DNA of 64,000 nucleotides from Erythrobacter aurantius (GCF_023823125.1 NZ_CP090949.1:2938001-3002000), one strand, 5' to 3'. Shown: positions 1-9,747, numbered from the stretch's first letter. Program-made: numbers and translations. The notes: generated from the letters alone by a model not told the origin.

Positions 1-2
1 CC

Positions 3-308
3 GCAATCTTCATGGGCATCTTCTTCAAGTCGATGAACAAGGAAGGCGCAATTGCAGGGATGGTCACCGGATTGGTGTTCACCTTCGGGTACATCTTCTA
101 CTTCAAGCTGATCAATCCGGCGGCGAATGTGGCTGACAACTGGCTGCTGGGCATTTCGCCCGAAGGAATCGGGGTGATCGGCATGCTGCTCAACTTCGCA
201 GTCGCCATCGCGGTCGCAAGCTTCACGGCGAAGACCCCGGTTGAAATCCGCAAGCTGGTGGACTCGATCCGCGTGCCGCGCGGTGCGGGGGACGCCCATG
301 CCCACTGA
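3..308 (+). CDS. actP: Sodium:solute symporter, acetate permease (ActP/VC_2705-like), C-terminal part
   Basis: This is the 3' end of a gene that begins before the window; the reading frame is open from base 3 and ends at a TGA at 306-308. The visible ~101 residues hold two hydrophobic segments separated by a loop with the short motif GISPEGIG, then a basic cytoplasmic tail, as at the C-terminus of cation/acetate symporters of the SSS family. Such symporters import acetate with sodium across the inner membrane. The neighbours support acetate as substrate: a CrbS-type sensor, a CrbR-type regulator and acetyl-CoA synthetase follow directly. Another SSS substrate such as propionate or pyruvate cannot be excluded from this fragment. 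Confidence 0.8.
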   Translation, partial: AIFMGIFFKSMNKEGAIAGMVTGLVFTFGYIFYFKLINPAANVADNWLLGISPEGIGVIGMLLNFAVAIAVASFTAKTPVEIRKLVDSIRVPRGAGDAHAH

Positions 309-361
309 TTGCCGGTAGGGATCCCGGCTTTCAGACCGGACCAAGGGTCTGAAAAAGCGAA

Positions 362-393
362 GGGCGGCGTTCGACGGGGACGCCGCCCTTTTT
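362..393 (+). terminator. Rho-independent terminator after the acetate symporter
   Basis: A perfect 9-bp stem (GGGCGGCGT at 362-370 with ACGCCGCCC at 380-388, 9-nt loop) is followed directly by five T residues. It separates the symporter from the sensor kinase, so the kinase at 479 probably has its own promoter. Confidence 0.9.
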
Positions 394-478
394 CATTGCC
401 TCGCAGGAACTTGATCGCAGCCGAACTTGCACATTTGGGAAATTGGCGTAGCCTTTCTTTCGGGAGAGGACTGGGATC

Positions 479-3400
479 ATGATGTTCGGGGCAGCCATTG
501 CTGCTGCTTGCATATACCTTGGCGCATTGTTCTGGCTCGCGGCCTGGCGGGACAAGGCCGGGCAAACGCCCGCGCAGACGGGCAGTTTTGCCCGATGGCT
601 CACAGCGAATTCGGGAACCGTCTACGGGCTCAGCCTTGCCGTCTATTGCACTAGCTGGACGTTCTTCGGCGGGGTCGGCACCGCGGCAACCGCCGGGCTT
701 GATTTTCTCCCGATCTATCTGGGCCCCATTCTCGTCTTTACCTTGGGCTTTGGGCTGGTGCGCAAGATCCTTGCCCAGTCGAAAGCCCAGCATTCGACCT
801 CTATCGCGGATTTCCTTTCGGCGCGATATGGCAAGAGCGCCAGCGTCGCCGCGCTGGTGACGATCATCGCGACGATTGGCTCGCTGCCCTACATGGCGCT
901 GCAACTGCAATCGGTCAGCACTTCGCTAATTACGTTGAGCCCAGAAATCGAAACGCAGGTCGCGACGGATGAACTGGTCTTGCTGGTTGCGGGACTGATG
1001 GCGCTGTTTGCCATCCTGTTCGGTTCGCGCCGTGCCGATCGCGCAGGCGACAATGCCGGGTTGGTCCTGACAATAGCCGTCGAGGCGATCGTGAAACTCG
1101 TCGCGCTTATCGCGGTGGCGGGCCTTGCTCTCATACTTCTGTCGGGTGGCCAGACCGGAGCGATCACCACCAGCGACGTCTTCTCCCCATCCCAGATTGA
1201 CGCACGGTTCGTGACTCTCACGGTGATCGCTGCCTGCGCGGCGCTTTGCCTCCCGCGGCAATTTCACATGAGTTTTATCGAGGCTGACGGCGACCGACCC
1301 ACACCGGCGATGCAATGGGTGTTCCCCGCCTATCTGATCGTCACATCGATCGTTATCGTCCCCATCGTGCTGGCAGGATTGAACAGCCTGCCTGTAGGAA
1401 CAGACGCCGATACGATAGTGCTGGCCTTGCCGTTGGCGACAGGCAACAATGCATTGGCGCTGCTGGTATTCATCGGCGGCTTCTCGGCTTCGGCCGGGAT
1501 GATCGTTGTGGCGAGCGTGGCCCTGTCGACCATGATCACCAACGATCTGATCGCCCCCCTGATGCTGCGCAAGGCGCTGAGCGGGAAAGGTGATCGTAGC
1601 GCAATCGCGCAAAGCCTGCTTACGATCCGACGACTGGTGATCGGGGCGCTGCTGTTTTTCGCTTATCTTTTCTACCTCGGCTTTGGAAAGCTTGGGAGCC
1701 TCGCCGGGCTTGGCACGCTGGCCTTTGCCGCAGCCGCGCAGTTTGCGCCCGGACTGGTGCTCGGCATGCTCAGTCAATCCGGTAACAAGGGCGGGATGAT
1801 CTCGGGGCTGCTGGCTGGTTTTGCCATGTGGCTTGTCCTGCTGATCATTCCCGCGGCCACAGGAACCGCGCCGGTTCTGGCAATTCATACTGACCCACTG
1901 GTTTCGGGCGTCGCGCTTAGCTTGGGCCTCAACGTAGTTGCCTATTGGATCGGGTCTGCCATCAATCAGCCATCGATCATCGATGCGGCTCAGGCGGCGG
2001 CGTTTGTCGGCACGCCAAGCCCCGGTGCCAAGCCCAGGTTTCTCACCACAAAGCGCGTCGCGGATGTCCGCCTGCTGCTCACACAGTTCGTCGGCCCTGA
2101 TCGCGCAGATGCGGCCATCGCAGCACTACCAGGCGCCTACCGTGACAGGGATGCGGCAGACGCAGTGGTAACCGACATGGCCGAACGAACGATTTCGGGG
2201 GTGATCGGCGCATCCTCTGCCCGGATGCTCGTATCGTCCTGGGCAGGCGGAGATCCCATCCCTCTGCCCGAAGTCGTCGCCATGTTCGACGAAACCAATC
2301 GCCGGCTATCGTTCAGCGGCGAACTGCTTCAGATCGCCATCGAAAGCATCGATCAGGGTGTCGCTCTGGTGGATGCGGAAATGAACCTTGTCGCGTGGAA
2401 CAGTCGCTATCAGGAAATGTTCGACCTGCCCGATGACCTGGTTGCGGTCGGAACGCCGATTGCGGAGCTGATCCGCTACAACCTTTCCCGCACCAGTCTG
2501 AGCGAGGACGAAATCGAACAGCAGGTTGGGCGGCGGATCGATCACATGCGAGCCGGACGAGAGCATCGGATCGAAAGCGAACAGCACGATGGCAGGATCA
2601 TGCGCATCGTCGGATCGCCGACACCGGGGGGCGGCTACACCACCTCATACACTGACATTACCGCTGATCGTCGGGCCGAACAGGAGCTTGAACGCAAGGT
2701 TGCCGAACGAACCGTCCAGTTGAGCGAAGCCAACGCCGCACTGGAACAGGCAACGCGATCAAAAACCCGTTTTCTGGCCGCAGCTAGCCATGACCTGATC
2801 CAGCCGCTGAATGCCGCTCGACTCTTCGCATCGGCTCTGGGTGAGGAAGTGGCAGGGCAAGCAGGCCTCGAACGTCTGGTGAAAGACCTCGACGGTTCGA
2901 TCATTTCGGCGGATCGCCTGATCCGGGCCTTGCTGGACATTTCCAAGCTCGACAGCGGCGGGATCGAACCGAAGATCGAAGCTCTGGCGGTCGACCAGAT
3001 TTTTGACGAAGTGATGCGGGAATTTGCAGTACAGGCTGCGGCCAAGGGTCTCACCTTCCGCCGCGTACGGACCAGTGCATGGGTGGAAAGCGACCGCGCC
3101 CTGCTCACAAGCGTGGTGCGCAATCTGGTCAGCAACGCAGTGCGATACACCGAGAAAGGCGGCGTGTTGCTGGGAGTACGTCGCGCCGGAACGGAGATCC
3201 GCATCTGCGTTCACGACACGGGCCGCGGCATTGCGGCCAAGGACCGTGAAACGATCTTCGACGAATTCAACCGGGGCACATCGACCGATCGCGAGGGGCT
3301 CGGCCTCGGTCTCGCCATCGTCAGGCGCACCACCCGGCTGCTCGACATCCATGTCGAAACGACTTCGAGCATTGGCAAGGGTAGCCGGTTCGCACTGCAT

Positions 3401-3871
3401 ATGCCCGTCTTGCACTGGCAGGCATCGCAGCCGCGCAAGTCGGCAGGACGCCCCACGCAAAGCTTTGGTGCGGCCGATGTGCTTGTGGTGGACAATGATC
3501 CCTCAGCGCTGAGCGCGACTTCTGCGCTGCTGGAGAAATGGGGCCTGTCGGTGACTTGTGCAGGATCGCTGGCGGAAGCGCTGCGGGAACGCCCCAAACC
3601 GCCGCGCATGGTGATAATGGACTATCGACTGGATGAGGAAGAGCGCGGTGATGCTGTCTACGCGGCTCTTTGCGAGCATTGGGAAACGGCGCCCGCCGTC
3701 ATCCTGCTCACAGCCGAGGAATCGGAAGAAACCGAAAAGGCCGCTCAGCGGATGCGAGCCAATCGCCTGCTCAAGCCGTCATCCCCCGCCGCCCTGCGAG
3801 CGCTGATCTCGACGTGCCTCGCTCAGGAGCAACTGGGTGAACAGCCCGCAGCCGAATCCGCCACGGGTTGA
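479..3871 (+). CDS. crbS: CrbS/MxtR-type hybrid sensor: SSS transporter domain, PAS, histidine kinase and receiver
   Basis: A 1130-residue inner-membrane protein. Residues ~1-510 are a multi-pass sodium:solute-symporter domain. A PAS domain follows at ~615-740, then a short coiled coil, then a histidine kinase with the phospho-acceptor His771 in an SHDLIQP H-box and G-rich ATP-binding boxes (DTGRGI, GLGLGLAIV). A C-terminal receiver carries Asp1048 in the MDYRL motif and a conserved lysine near LLKP. This architecture matches CrbS of Vibrio and MxtR of Pseudomonas, which control acetyl-CoA synthetase. The start is the first of two ATGs, preceded by GGGAGAGGA at 462-470. Whether the transporter domain moves solute or only senses it cannot be told. 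The gene overlaps the convergent response regulator by 49 bp. Confidence 0.88.
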   Translation: MMFGAAIAAACIYLGALFWLAAWRDKAGQTPAQTGSFARWLTANSGTVYGLSLAVYCTSWTFFGGVGTAATAGLDFLPIYLGPILVFTLGFGLVRKILAQSKAQHSTSIADFLSARYGKSASVAALVTIIATIGSLPYMALQLQSVSTSLITLSPEIETQVATDELVLLVAGLMALFAILFGSRRADRAGDNAGLVLTIAVEAIVKLVALIAVAGLALILLSGGQTGAITTSDVFSPSQIDARFVTLTVIAACAALCLPRQFHMSFIEADGDRPTPAMQWVFPAYLIVTSIVIVPIVLAGLNSLPVGTDADTIVLALPLATGNNALALLVFIGGFSASAGMIVVASVALSTMITNDLIAPLMLRKALSGKGDRSAIAQSLLTIRRLVIGALLFFAYLFYLGFGKLGSLAGLGTLAFAAAAQFAPGLVLGMLSQSGNKGGMISGLLAGFAMWLVLLIIPAATGTAPVLAIHTDPLVSGVALSLGLNVVAYWIGSAINQPSIIDAAQAAAFVGTPSPGAKPRFLTTKRVADVRLLLTQFVGPDRADAAIAALPGAYRDRDAADAVVTDMAERTISGVIGASSARMLVSSWAGGDPIPLPEVVAMFDETNRRLSFSGELLQIAIESIDQGVALVDAEMNLVAWNSRYQEMFDLPDDLVAVGTPIAELIRYNLSRTSLSEDEIEQQVGRRIDHMRAGREHRIESEQHDGRIMRIVGSPTPGGGYTTSYTDITADRRAEQELERKVAERTVQLSEANAALEQATRSKTRFLAAASHDLIQPLNAARLFASALGEEVAGQAGLERLVKDLDGSIISADRLIRALLDISKLDSGGIEPKIEALAVDQIFDEVMREFAVQAAAKGLTFRRVRTSAWVESDRALLTSVVRNLVSNAVRYTEKGGVLLGVRRAGTEIRICVHDTGRGIAAKDRETIFDEFNRGTSTDREGLGLGLAIVRRTTRLLDIHVETTSSIGKGSRFALHMPVLHWQASQPRKSAGRPTQSFGAADVLVVDNDPSALSATSALLEKWGLSVTCAGSLAEALRERPKPPRMVIMDYRLDEEERGDAVYAALCEHWETAPAVILLTAEESEETEKAAQRMRANRLLKPSSPAALRALISTCLAQEQLGEQPAAESATG

Positions 3872-4473
3872 TCGACATCCAGCTTGGCTGCCAGCAGGAC
3901 GGCCTGAGTGCGATTGCCCACGCCAAGCTTGCGAAAGATGGCAGTGATGTGGGCCTTTACCGTGGCTTCGCTGATGTCGAGATCATAGGCAATCTGCTTG
4001 TTCAGCAGGCCTTGCCGGATCGCCCCGAGTATCCGCCGCTGTGCTGGAGTAAGGCTGGCGATCCGGGCCAGATCATCATCATCGCTGGCATCATTGGCAG
4101 GAAACCAGCCGTCCCCGTCGCGCACCGCGGCCAACGCCTCCCGCATTTCCTCCAGGCTGGAGGATTTCGGGATGAAAGCCGCCGCGCCCAGCTGGCTCGC
4201 CGCCGCAAAGACCCGCTGTTCCTCGCTCGCCGAGACGATGGCGATCGGGAGCGCGGGAAAATCCTGACGCAGGTCCATCAGCACGGACAGCCCGTTCGAA
4301 TCCTCCATGTGCAGATCGAGCAGGAGCGCTTCAGCCTCGCCTTGCGACAATGCCTCACGCGCTGCGCCTGCGCTGCTCGCTTCGATCACCTCGGCTTCGG
4401 GCCAGACTTTCGAAACCGCATGACCCAATGCCGTCCTGAACAGCGGGTGATCATCGGCGATGATGACACGCAT
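3823..4473 (-). CDS. crbR: CrbR/ErdR-type NarL-family response regulator
   Basis: A 216-residue two-domain regulator. The N-terminal receiver has the acidic pair Asp7/Asp8, the phospho-acceptor Asp53 and Lys103. The C-terminal LuxR-type helix-turn-helix starts with LTPAQR and contains the recognition segment SEATVKAHI. It is the expected partner of the facing CrbS-type kinase: in Vibrio and Pseudomonas the CrbS/CrbR pair activates acs. It lies 13 bp upstream of acs on the same strand order, so the two may share transcripts through the acs terminator region, although acs probably has its own promoter near 6.5 kb. Its last 49 bp are antisense to the end of the sensor gene. Confidence 0.87.
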   Translation of the reverse strand: MRVIIADDHPLFRTALGHAVSKVWPEAEVIEASSAGAAREALSQGEAEALLLDLHMEDSNGLSVLMDLRQDFPALPIAIVSASEEQRVFAAASQLGAAAFIPKSSSLEEMREALAAVRDGDGWFPANDASDDDDLARIASLTPAQRRILGAIRQGLLNKQIAYDLDISEATVKAHITAIFRKLGVGNRTQAVLLAAKLDVDQPVADSAAGCSPSCS

Positions 4474-4486
4474 GCGCGCGCTCCCC

Positions 4487-6448
4487 TCAGCGATTCTGCC
4501 TGCCCTCGATCAGACGATCGACCAGCGACGGATCGGCCAGCGTCGATGTATCACCAAGGGAGCCGTAATCGTTTTCGGCAACCTTGCGCAGGATGCGGCG
4601 CATGATCTTGCCCGATCGAGTCTTGGGCAAGCCGTCGGTAAACTGGATGTGATCCGGCGTTGCGATCGGGCCGATTTCCTGCCTAACCCATGCGCGCAAT
4701 TCCTTGAACAGCTCGTCAGAGCCTTCCTCGCCTGCGTTGAGAGTGACGTAGCAGTAGATCCCCTGCCCCTTTATATCGTGCGGATAGCCGACCACTGCGG
4801 CTTCGGCGACCTTGGCATGCAGCACCAGAGCGCTTTCCACCTCGGCGGTACCCATTCGGTGGCCGGAGACGTTGATCACGTCGTCCACGCGGCCGGTGAT
4901 CCAGTAGTACCCGTCCTCGTCACGCTTGCACCCGTCACCGGTGAAGTATTTGCCCTTGTAGGTAGAGAAATAGGTCTGCTGGAACCGTTCATGGTCGCCA
5001 TAGACGCTGCGCGCCTGACCGGGCCAGCTACCGACGAGGCAGAGGTTGCCCTCGGCTGCGCCCTCAAGCACGCCTCCCTCATTGTCGACCAGCTGCGGCT
5101 TGACCCCGAAGAAAGGAAGGCCCGCGCTGCCGGGCTTCATGTCGTGCGCGGCGGGCAGGGTCGTGATCATGCAACCGCCGGTTTCAGTCTGCCACCAGGT
5201 GTCGATGATCGGGCAGCGACCCTCGCCCACGACATCGAAGTACCAGCGCCATGCCTCGGGATTGATTGGTTCACCAACAGAACCAAGCAGTCTCAGGCTG
5301 CTGCGGCTGCGGCTGGTGACGAAATCATTGCCTTCGCGCATCAACGCCCGGATCGCGGTGGGCGCGGTGTAAAGGATATTGACCTGGTGCTTGTCCACCA
5401 CGTCCCAGAACCGCCCGTGATCGGGGTAGTTGGGCACGCCTTCGAACACCACCTGCGTCGCCCCGTTCATCAGCGGGCCGTAGACGATGTAGCTATGACC
5501 GGTGACCCAGCCGATGTCGGCGGTGCACCAGAACACCTCGCCCGGCTGATAGTCGAAAATGTAGTTGAACGTCGTCGCGGTCCATACGCCATAGCCGCCG
5601 GTGGTGTGGAGCACGCCTTTGGGCTTGCCGGTGGAACCGGAGGTGTAGAGGATGAAAAGCGGGTCTTCCGCATTCATTTCCTCGCACGGAACATCCGCGT
5701 CTGAAGCCACATCGTGGTACCAGTGGTCGCGACCTTCCTCCATCGCGATCTCGGCACCGGTGTGGCGCACCACGAGCACCCCATCGAGCGGCGTTTCATG
5801 ATCGGGCTCCGCCAGTGCGGCATCGACATTCGCCTTCAGCGGGACGCGCTTGGATCCACGCAGACCTTCGTCGGCGGTGACGACAAACCGGCTTCCGCAA
5901 TCCTCGATCCGTCCGGCCAAGGCTTCCGGAGAGAAGCCGCCGAAGACAACCGAATGGATCGCCCCGATTCGGGCGCAAGCGAGCATCGCCAGCAGACCCT
6001 CGACGATCATCGGCATGTAGATCGTGACGCGGTCACCCTTCGTTACACCCATGGCTTTGAGGGCGTTGGCCATGCGGATGACTTCGCCGTGCAATTCGCG
6101 ATAGGTTAGCGTTCGGCCCGGGGTCGCAGGATCATCGGGTTCGAAAATGATCGCGGTCTGATCAGCGCGAGTTTCGAGCTGGCGATCCACCGCGTTGTAG
6201 CAGAGGTTCAACGTCCCGTCGGCAAACCAGCTGATCTGCGCCGGATCGAAAGACCATTCTCCGCCCTTGGTCGGCGACTTGATCCAGTCGAGTCGCTGTG
6301 CCTGGCCAAGCCAGAAAGCATCCGGGTCTTCGACGGACGCCTTGTACATCTCCTGATACTGCTCGGCGACGCAATGCGTGGCGTAGTCGGCTTGCGGACG
6401 TTGAACGGCTTCGATCACAGCGAGTCTCCTCTTTTGTGAATCCACCAT
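4487..6448 (-). CDS. acs: Acetyl-coenzyme A synthetase
   Basis: A 653-residue AMP-forming ligase that converts acetate, ATP and CoA to acetyl-CoA in the cytoplasm. Visible signatures are the P-loop-like adenylation motif [11 protein letters not shown], the hinge region [13 protein letters not shown] and the C-terminal [11 protein letters not shown], whose lysine is the regulatory acetylation site in the family. The open frame extends to a TTG at 6481, but the ATG at 6448 is preceded by GGAGCAGGGAG and gives the usual family length, so I prefer it. It is transcribed toward the CrbR-type regulator and divergently from a DcaP-like porin, fitting an acetate assimilation unit. Confidence 0.96.
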   Translation of the reverse strand: MVDSQKRRLAVIEAVQRPQADYATHCVAEQYQEMYKASVEDPDAFWLGQAQRLDWIKSPTKGGEWSFDPAQISWFADGTLNLCYNAVDRQLETRADQTAIIFEPDDPATPGRTLTYRELHGEVIRMANALKAMGVTKGDRVTIYMPMIVEGLLAMLACARIGAIHSVVFGGFSPEALAGRIEDCGSRFVVTADEGLRGSKRVPLKANVDAALAEPDHETPLDGVLVVRHTGAEIAMEEGRDHWYHDVASDADVPCEEMNAEDPLFILYTSGSTGKPKGVLHTTGGYGVWTATTFNYIFDYQPGEVFWCTADIGWVTGHSYIVYGPLMNGATQVVFEGVPNYPDHGRFWDVVDKHQVNILYTAPTAIRALMREGNDFVTSRSRSSLRLLGSVGEPINPEAWRWYFDVVGEGRCPIIDTWWQTETGGCMITTLPAAHDMKPGSAGLPFFGVKPQLVDNEGGVLEGAAEGNLCLVGSWPGQARSVYGDHERFQQTYFSTYKGKYFTGDGCKRDEDGYYWITGRVDDVINVSGHRMGTAEVESALVLHAKVAEAAVVGYPHDIKGQGIYCYVTLNAGEEGSDELFKELRAWVRQEIGPIATPDHIQFTDGLPKTRSGKIMRRILRKVAENDYGSLGDTSTLADPSLVDRLIEGRQNR

Positions 6449-6567
6449 ACTCCCTGCTCCCATCTCTTTCGTCTCAGACAATGGTCTTACGACTATCCGC
6501 TAGCTGTGCGGCGATGCAAGCACGCGGCAGACCTGCTGGCCATAAATAACGGACGGGAGGGAATTCC

Positions 6568-7956
6568 ATGGGACTGAAAGGACTGCGCGGGTCGCTGCGC
6601 ATGGTTTTACTTGGCGCAACGTGCCTCACGGCTTCGCCGGTTCTGGCGCAAGAGCAATCGGTGGAGGACCGACTCGACAGGCTTGAGGCGATGGTTGCCG
6701 GCCTGATCGAACGGCTCGACGCGCAGCAGGGTGCAAGCGAACAGCAACAGGCTGACTTGCGTGAACAAGGTGCCGCATTGCTCGAAGCCACGCAGGCGCT
6801 GCAGACCCGCCAGGCAGAACTTGCAGAACAGATTGCCGAACCACGCGGTCAGGAAGACAAGGGCTTCCGGGTCGGAAACACCACCGTCGCCTACGCCGGA
6901 TATGTGAAACTGGATGCGATCAGCCAGCGCACAAGCGGTGGGCAATTGCCAGGCAATTCCATCCTGCGCGATTTCCTCATCCCTGCGGCGATCCCTGTTG
7001 GCGGAGCATCATCGGGCTTTGATACCGAGTTCAGCGCGCGCCAGACGCGATTCATCCTGAAGACGGCAACCGATGTCGGTTCCGAGCACAAGCTCAATTC
7101 GCATATCGAGCTGGACTTCAACGTGACAGACGGTGGTGACGAGCGAATTTCCAACAGTTTCACCCCGCGTCTTCGCCAGGCATTCATCACATATGACAAC
7201 TGGCTGTTCGGGCAATCGTGGTCGACTTTCCAGAATGTCGGTGCGCTGCCCGACAGCCTTGATTTCATCGGGGTCACTCCCGGCACTGTTTTCGATCGTC
7301 AGCCGCAGATCCGCTGGACCAAGGGCGGGCTGCAATTGGCGGCGGAGCAGCCAGAAACCGCCGTTACCACGAACACCGGGGCCCGTGTCCTGGCCGGGGA
7401 CGATCAACTGCCCGATTTCGTGGCGCGCTATAACTGGAGCGGCGACTGGGGTTCGATCTCGACTGCCGGTATCCTGCGCCAGTTGCACGTCTCCAAGGAT
7501 GACCTGAACGGGGTCGACGATTCCGCCATGGCCTATGGCCTCAGTGTTTCAGGCAAGATCAATGTCGGGGAGCGGGACGATTTCCGCTTTATGGCGACCG
7601 CGGGCGACGGATTGGGGCGATACATTGGCCTCAACATCGTCAACGACGCTGCGATCGATGCCAACGGCATGCTCGATCCGATCTTCACCTATTCAGGTTT
7701 CGCCGCCTATCGCCATTACTGGTCGGACAAGGTCAGGTCGACGATCGCCGGTTCCTACTTCAAGGCGGACAATCCTGTTCTGTTGACCAGCGATCAGGTG
7801 ACCGACGAGAGCTGGAACGCGCTTGCCAACATCATATGGAACCCTGTCAGCCCGCTCGATATCGGTATCGAACTGATGTACGCGGAGCGCATTCTCGAAG
7901 ACGGGCGCAGCGGCAATCTGCAGCGCATCCAGTTTTCGACCCGCTACAACTTCTGA
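6568..7956 (+). CDS. DcaP-like trimeric outer-membrane porin
   Basis: A 462-residue outer-membrane protein. It has a signal peptide ending near SPVLA-QEQ, then a ~75-residue Gln/Glu-rich amphipathic coiled coil (about residues 30-110), then a beta-barrel of alternating short strands ending in the C-terminal RYNF motif with terminal Phe. That layout matches the DcaP family, trimeric channels for small dicarboxylates or other organic anions whose N-terminal coiled coil reaches into the periplasm. GGGAGGG lies just before the ATG. Because it is divergent from acs, uptake of short-chain organic acids across the outer membrane is a reasonable but unproven role. A strong terminator follows. Confidence 0.8.
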   Translation: MGLKGLRGSLRMVLLGATCLTASPVLAQEQSVEDRLDRLEAMVAGLIERLDAQQGASEQQQADLREQGAALLEATQALQTRQAELAEQIAEPRGQEDKGFRVGNTTVAYAGYVKLDAISQRTSGGQLPGNSILRDFLIPAAIPVGGASSGFDTEFSARQTRFILKTATDVGSEHKLNSHIELDFNVTDGGDERISNSFTPRLRQAFITYDNWLFGQSWSTFQNVGALPDSLDFIGVTPGTVFDRQPQIRWTKGGLQLAAEQPETAVTTNTGARVLAGDDQLPDFVARYNWSGDWGSISTAGILRQLHVSKDDLNGVDDSAMAYGLSVSGKINVGERDDFRFMATAGDGLGRYIGLNIVNDAAIDANGMLDPIFTYSGFAAYRHYWSDKVRSTIAGSYFKADNPVLLTSDQVTDESWNALANIIWNPVSPLDIGIELMYAERILEDGRSGNLQRIQFSTRYNF

Positions 7957-8008
7957 TCAACAACCCTCCGGAGCGGAACCACCTCTCTCACCCGCTCCGC
8001 AAACAACT

Positions 8009-8044
8009 CGGCCCCGCAAGCGATGTGCTTGCGGGGCCGTTTTG
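8009..8044. terminator. Bidirectional terminator between the porin and ompW
   Basis: A perfect 13-bp stem (8009-8021 with 8027-8039) around a 5-nt loop is followed by TTTTGTTT on the plus strand. The minus strand reads out into AGTTGTTT, so it can serve both the porin and the convergent ompW gene. Confidence 0.9.
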
Positions 8045-8063
8045 TTTCTGCCTTGAAGCAGGA

Positions 8064-8735
8064 TCAGAAGCGGTAGCTTACGCCTGCACTGACGACCCAG
8101 GGGTCAAGGTTGTGCTCGGTCTCGATGGCCAGCGTGTTGCCGGCAAACCAGCGTGCAGTGGTGCCGATGAAATAGCGCTTGGCATCAAGGGTGATGCCAA
8201 ACCCGTCATCGCCAACTGGCACATCGACGCCAGCCTGGAGGACAAATCCGAATTCATCCGAAAGATCGGTATCGGTAACGCCCAAAGGCAGGGTCGCAGC
8301 GCCCGGCTTGTCGCTAAGCCAGATGAAATAGGCACCGCCCGCACCAACGTAGGGCTTCACACCGCCAGCATCGAAGTGAAGCTTCGCGGTTACCGTCGCG
8401 GGCAGCAACAAGGCATCCGAAACCAGTTCGGCGCCGACGGGCAGTCCCGATACGGCATCGACGTCATGCTGGGTGGTCCCGGCAATGGTTTCGATCGAAA
8501 AATTGTTGGTGAAGAAGTATTCAACCGCAATGGTCGGGACATAATTGTCGCTGGCTGCCGTATCGGTGCCAGCCGGAAGGCCGACCAGATCGACATTCAC
8601 GCTATCAATCTCACCATCGGGCAGAACGCCAGTCATTACGACTTTGACCTGCACGTCTCCGGCACGATCCTGAGCCGCTGCGGGCGAAGCTGCCAGCGCG
8701 ATCCCTGCGCAGGCTGAGGCGATAATATACTTCAT
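8064..8735 (-). CDS. ompW: OmpW family outer-membrane protein
   Basis: A 223-residue protein with a signal peptide cleaved near AAA-QDRAG and an eight-strand barrel. The segment YVPTIAVEYFFTNNFSIE and the C-terminal GVSYRF are typical of OmpW. OmpW proteins form narrow hydrophobic channels, and in several proteobacteria their genes are induced by FNR-type regulators at low oxygen. Here a perfect TTGAT-N4-ATCAA box at 8832-8845 lies ~97 bp upstream of the ATG in the region shared with the FixK-like gene, so low-oxygen control is likely. Confidence 0.92.
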   Translation of the reverse strand: MKYIIASACAGIALAASPAAAQDRAGDVQVKVVMTGVLPDGEIDSVNVDLVGLPAGTDTAASDNYVPTIAVEYFFTNNFSIETIAGTTQHDVDAVSGLPVGAELVSDALLLPATVTAKLHFDAGGVKPYVGAGGAYFIWLSDKPGAATLPLGVTDTDLSDEFGFVLQAGVDVPVGDDGFGITLDAKRYFIGTTARWFAGNTLAIETEHNLDPWVVSAGVSYRF

Positions 8736-8831
8736 AGTTCCTTCCTCTAACAGCAGCAGTGGCCGCCCTCCGCGACCCAGGGTTTTTGCTGCCTGTGGTG
8801 GCGCAATTGGCTGAAGATTCGCCGCTCTTCA

Positions 8832-8845
8832 TTGATCGACATCAA
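8832..8845. promoter_or_regulatory. FNR/FixK box 1 (ompW-fixK intergenic)
   Basis: TTGATCGACATCAA is an exact match to the TTGAT-N4-ATCAA consensus. It lies between ompW and the regulator gene and could act on either promoter. Confidence 0.85.
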
Positions 8846-8856
8846 AATGCCGCATC

Positions 8857-8870
8857 TTGATTCTGATCAA
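8857..8870. promoter_or_regulatory. FNR/FixK box 2, overlapping an upstream TTG codon of the regulator
   Basis: TTGATTCTGATCAA is a second exact consensus match, 25 bp centre to centre from box 1. It coincides with the most distal possible TTG start of the regulator frame, which argues that translation starts further downstream. It suggests autoregulation. Confidence 0.82.
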
Positions 8871-8889
8871 AGACGATGCCGGTCAGACG

Positions 8890-9648
8890 ATGCATTCGGT
8901 CACCATTATGGCGACCGTCACGATCACTCCTGAACAGGCCAGCATGGATGCGTTCCGCGATACGCTTGTGCGGGATGCCGGTTCGGATACGATTGCAGAA
9001 AAGCTGTGCGCGGTCGGCGAATATCAGCAGATTGTACGGGGTGGGGAACTACCGGTAGACCCGGACGAAGACCGGTTGGTCTTCATCGCTTCCGGATCGG
9101 CAAAGCTATTCGCATCGTCTCCCGCGAGGGGCGCGAGCGGCGATGAAGCCGAAAATCCGACCCTAAGCACACAGGTGCTGGCGTTCCATTTCCCGGGCGA
9201 CATCGTTTCGGTCCTGCGTCAGGCCGACGGGGATTTCCGACTTGCAGCGTTAAGCGATCTGGAAGTCGTGATCTTCAGAGCGGACCAGTTTCTGGATGTC
9301 GCGCAAAACGATCCGGCGGTTATTCGCACTGTGCTCGCCCGATCGCTGCAGGCCCTTCACCGCAGCCGCACCCGCATGATGCAGATGGGGCACAAATCCG
9401 CGCGCCAGCGGATTGCGGACTTCCTGGTGTCGATTGCTGAACGGATTTGCGGACGCACCAGCGGCGAATGCGAATTCAACCTGCCCATGAGCCGCCGTGA
9501 TATCGGCGACAGTCTGGGCCTGACGATCGAGACGGTCAGCCGGCAATTCGCCGATCTCAAGGCCGAAGGGCTGATTGAGACGAACGGACGATCAGGCATC
9601 CGCCTGTGCAACCTTGACGCCCTCGCCTCGCGCGGGGGGTGTCAATAG
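8890..9648 (+). CDS. fixK: FixK-like Crp/Fnr family transcriptional regulator
   Basis: An N-terminal cNMP-type beta-roll domain is followed by a C-terminal winged helix whose recognition segment GLTIETVSRQF keeps the Glu and Arg that read TTGAT half-sites in FNR and FixK. The N-terminus lacks the cysteine cluster that holds the oxygen-labile [4Fe-4S] cluster of true FNR; only isolated cysteines remain (one near the start of the roll and two in the RICGRTSGEC stretch before the helix-turn-helix). I therefore call it FixK-like. The frame is open from a TTG at 8857, but a perfect binding box overlaps that codon. Candidate ATGs are 8890 (used here), 8908 and 8944; 8944 has AGG at a workable distance. 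It precedes the cbb3 operon and is its likely activator. Confidence 0.85.
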   Translation: MHSVTIMATVTITPEQASMDAFRDTLVRDAGSDTIAEKLCAVGEYQQIVRGGELPVDPDEDRLVFIASGSAKLFASSPARGASGDEAENPTLSTQVLAFHFPGDIVSVLRQADGDFRLAALSDLEVVIFRADQFLDVAQNDPAVIRTVLARSLQALHRSRTRMMQMGHKSARQRIADFLVSIAERICGRTSGECEFNLPMSRRDIGDSLGLTIETVSRQFADLKAEGLIETNGRSGIRLCNLDALASRGGCQ

Positions 9649-9670
9649 ATTTGGACAGCCAGAGCCAAAT

Positions 9671-9684
9671 TTGACCTAGATCAA
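9671..9684 (+). promoter_or_regulatory. FNR/FixK box upstream of ccoN
   Basis: TTGACCTAGATCAA matches TTGAC/T-N4-ATCAA and is centred ~70 bp before the ccoN ATG, a spacing suited to class II activation of the cbb3 operon. Confidence 0.85.
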
Positions 9685-9747
9685 TTACAAGAAACTGCCT
9701 GATCGCAAAGGGATGGGACACGCGATCAGAACAAAGGGATCGAAATC

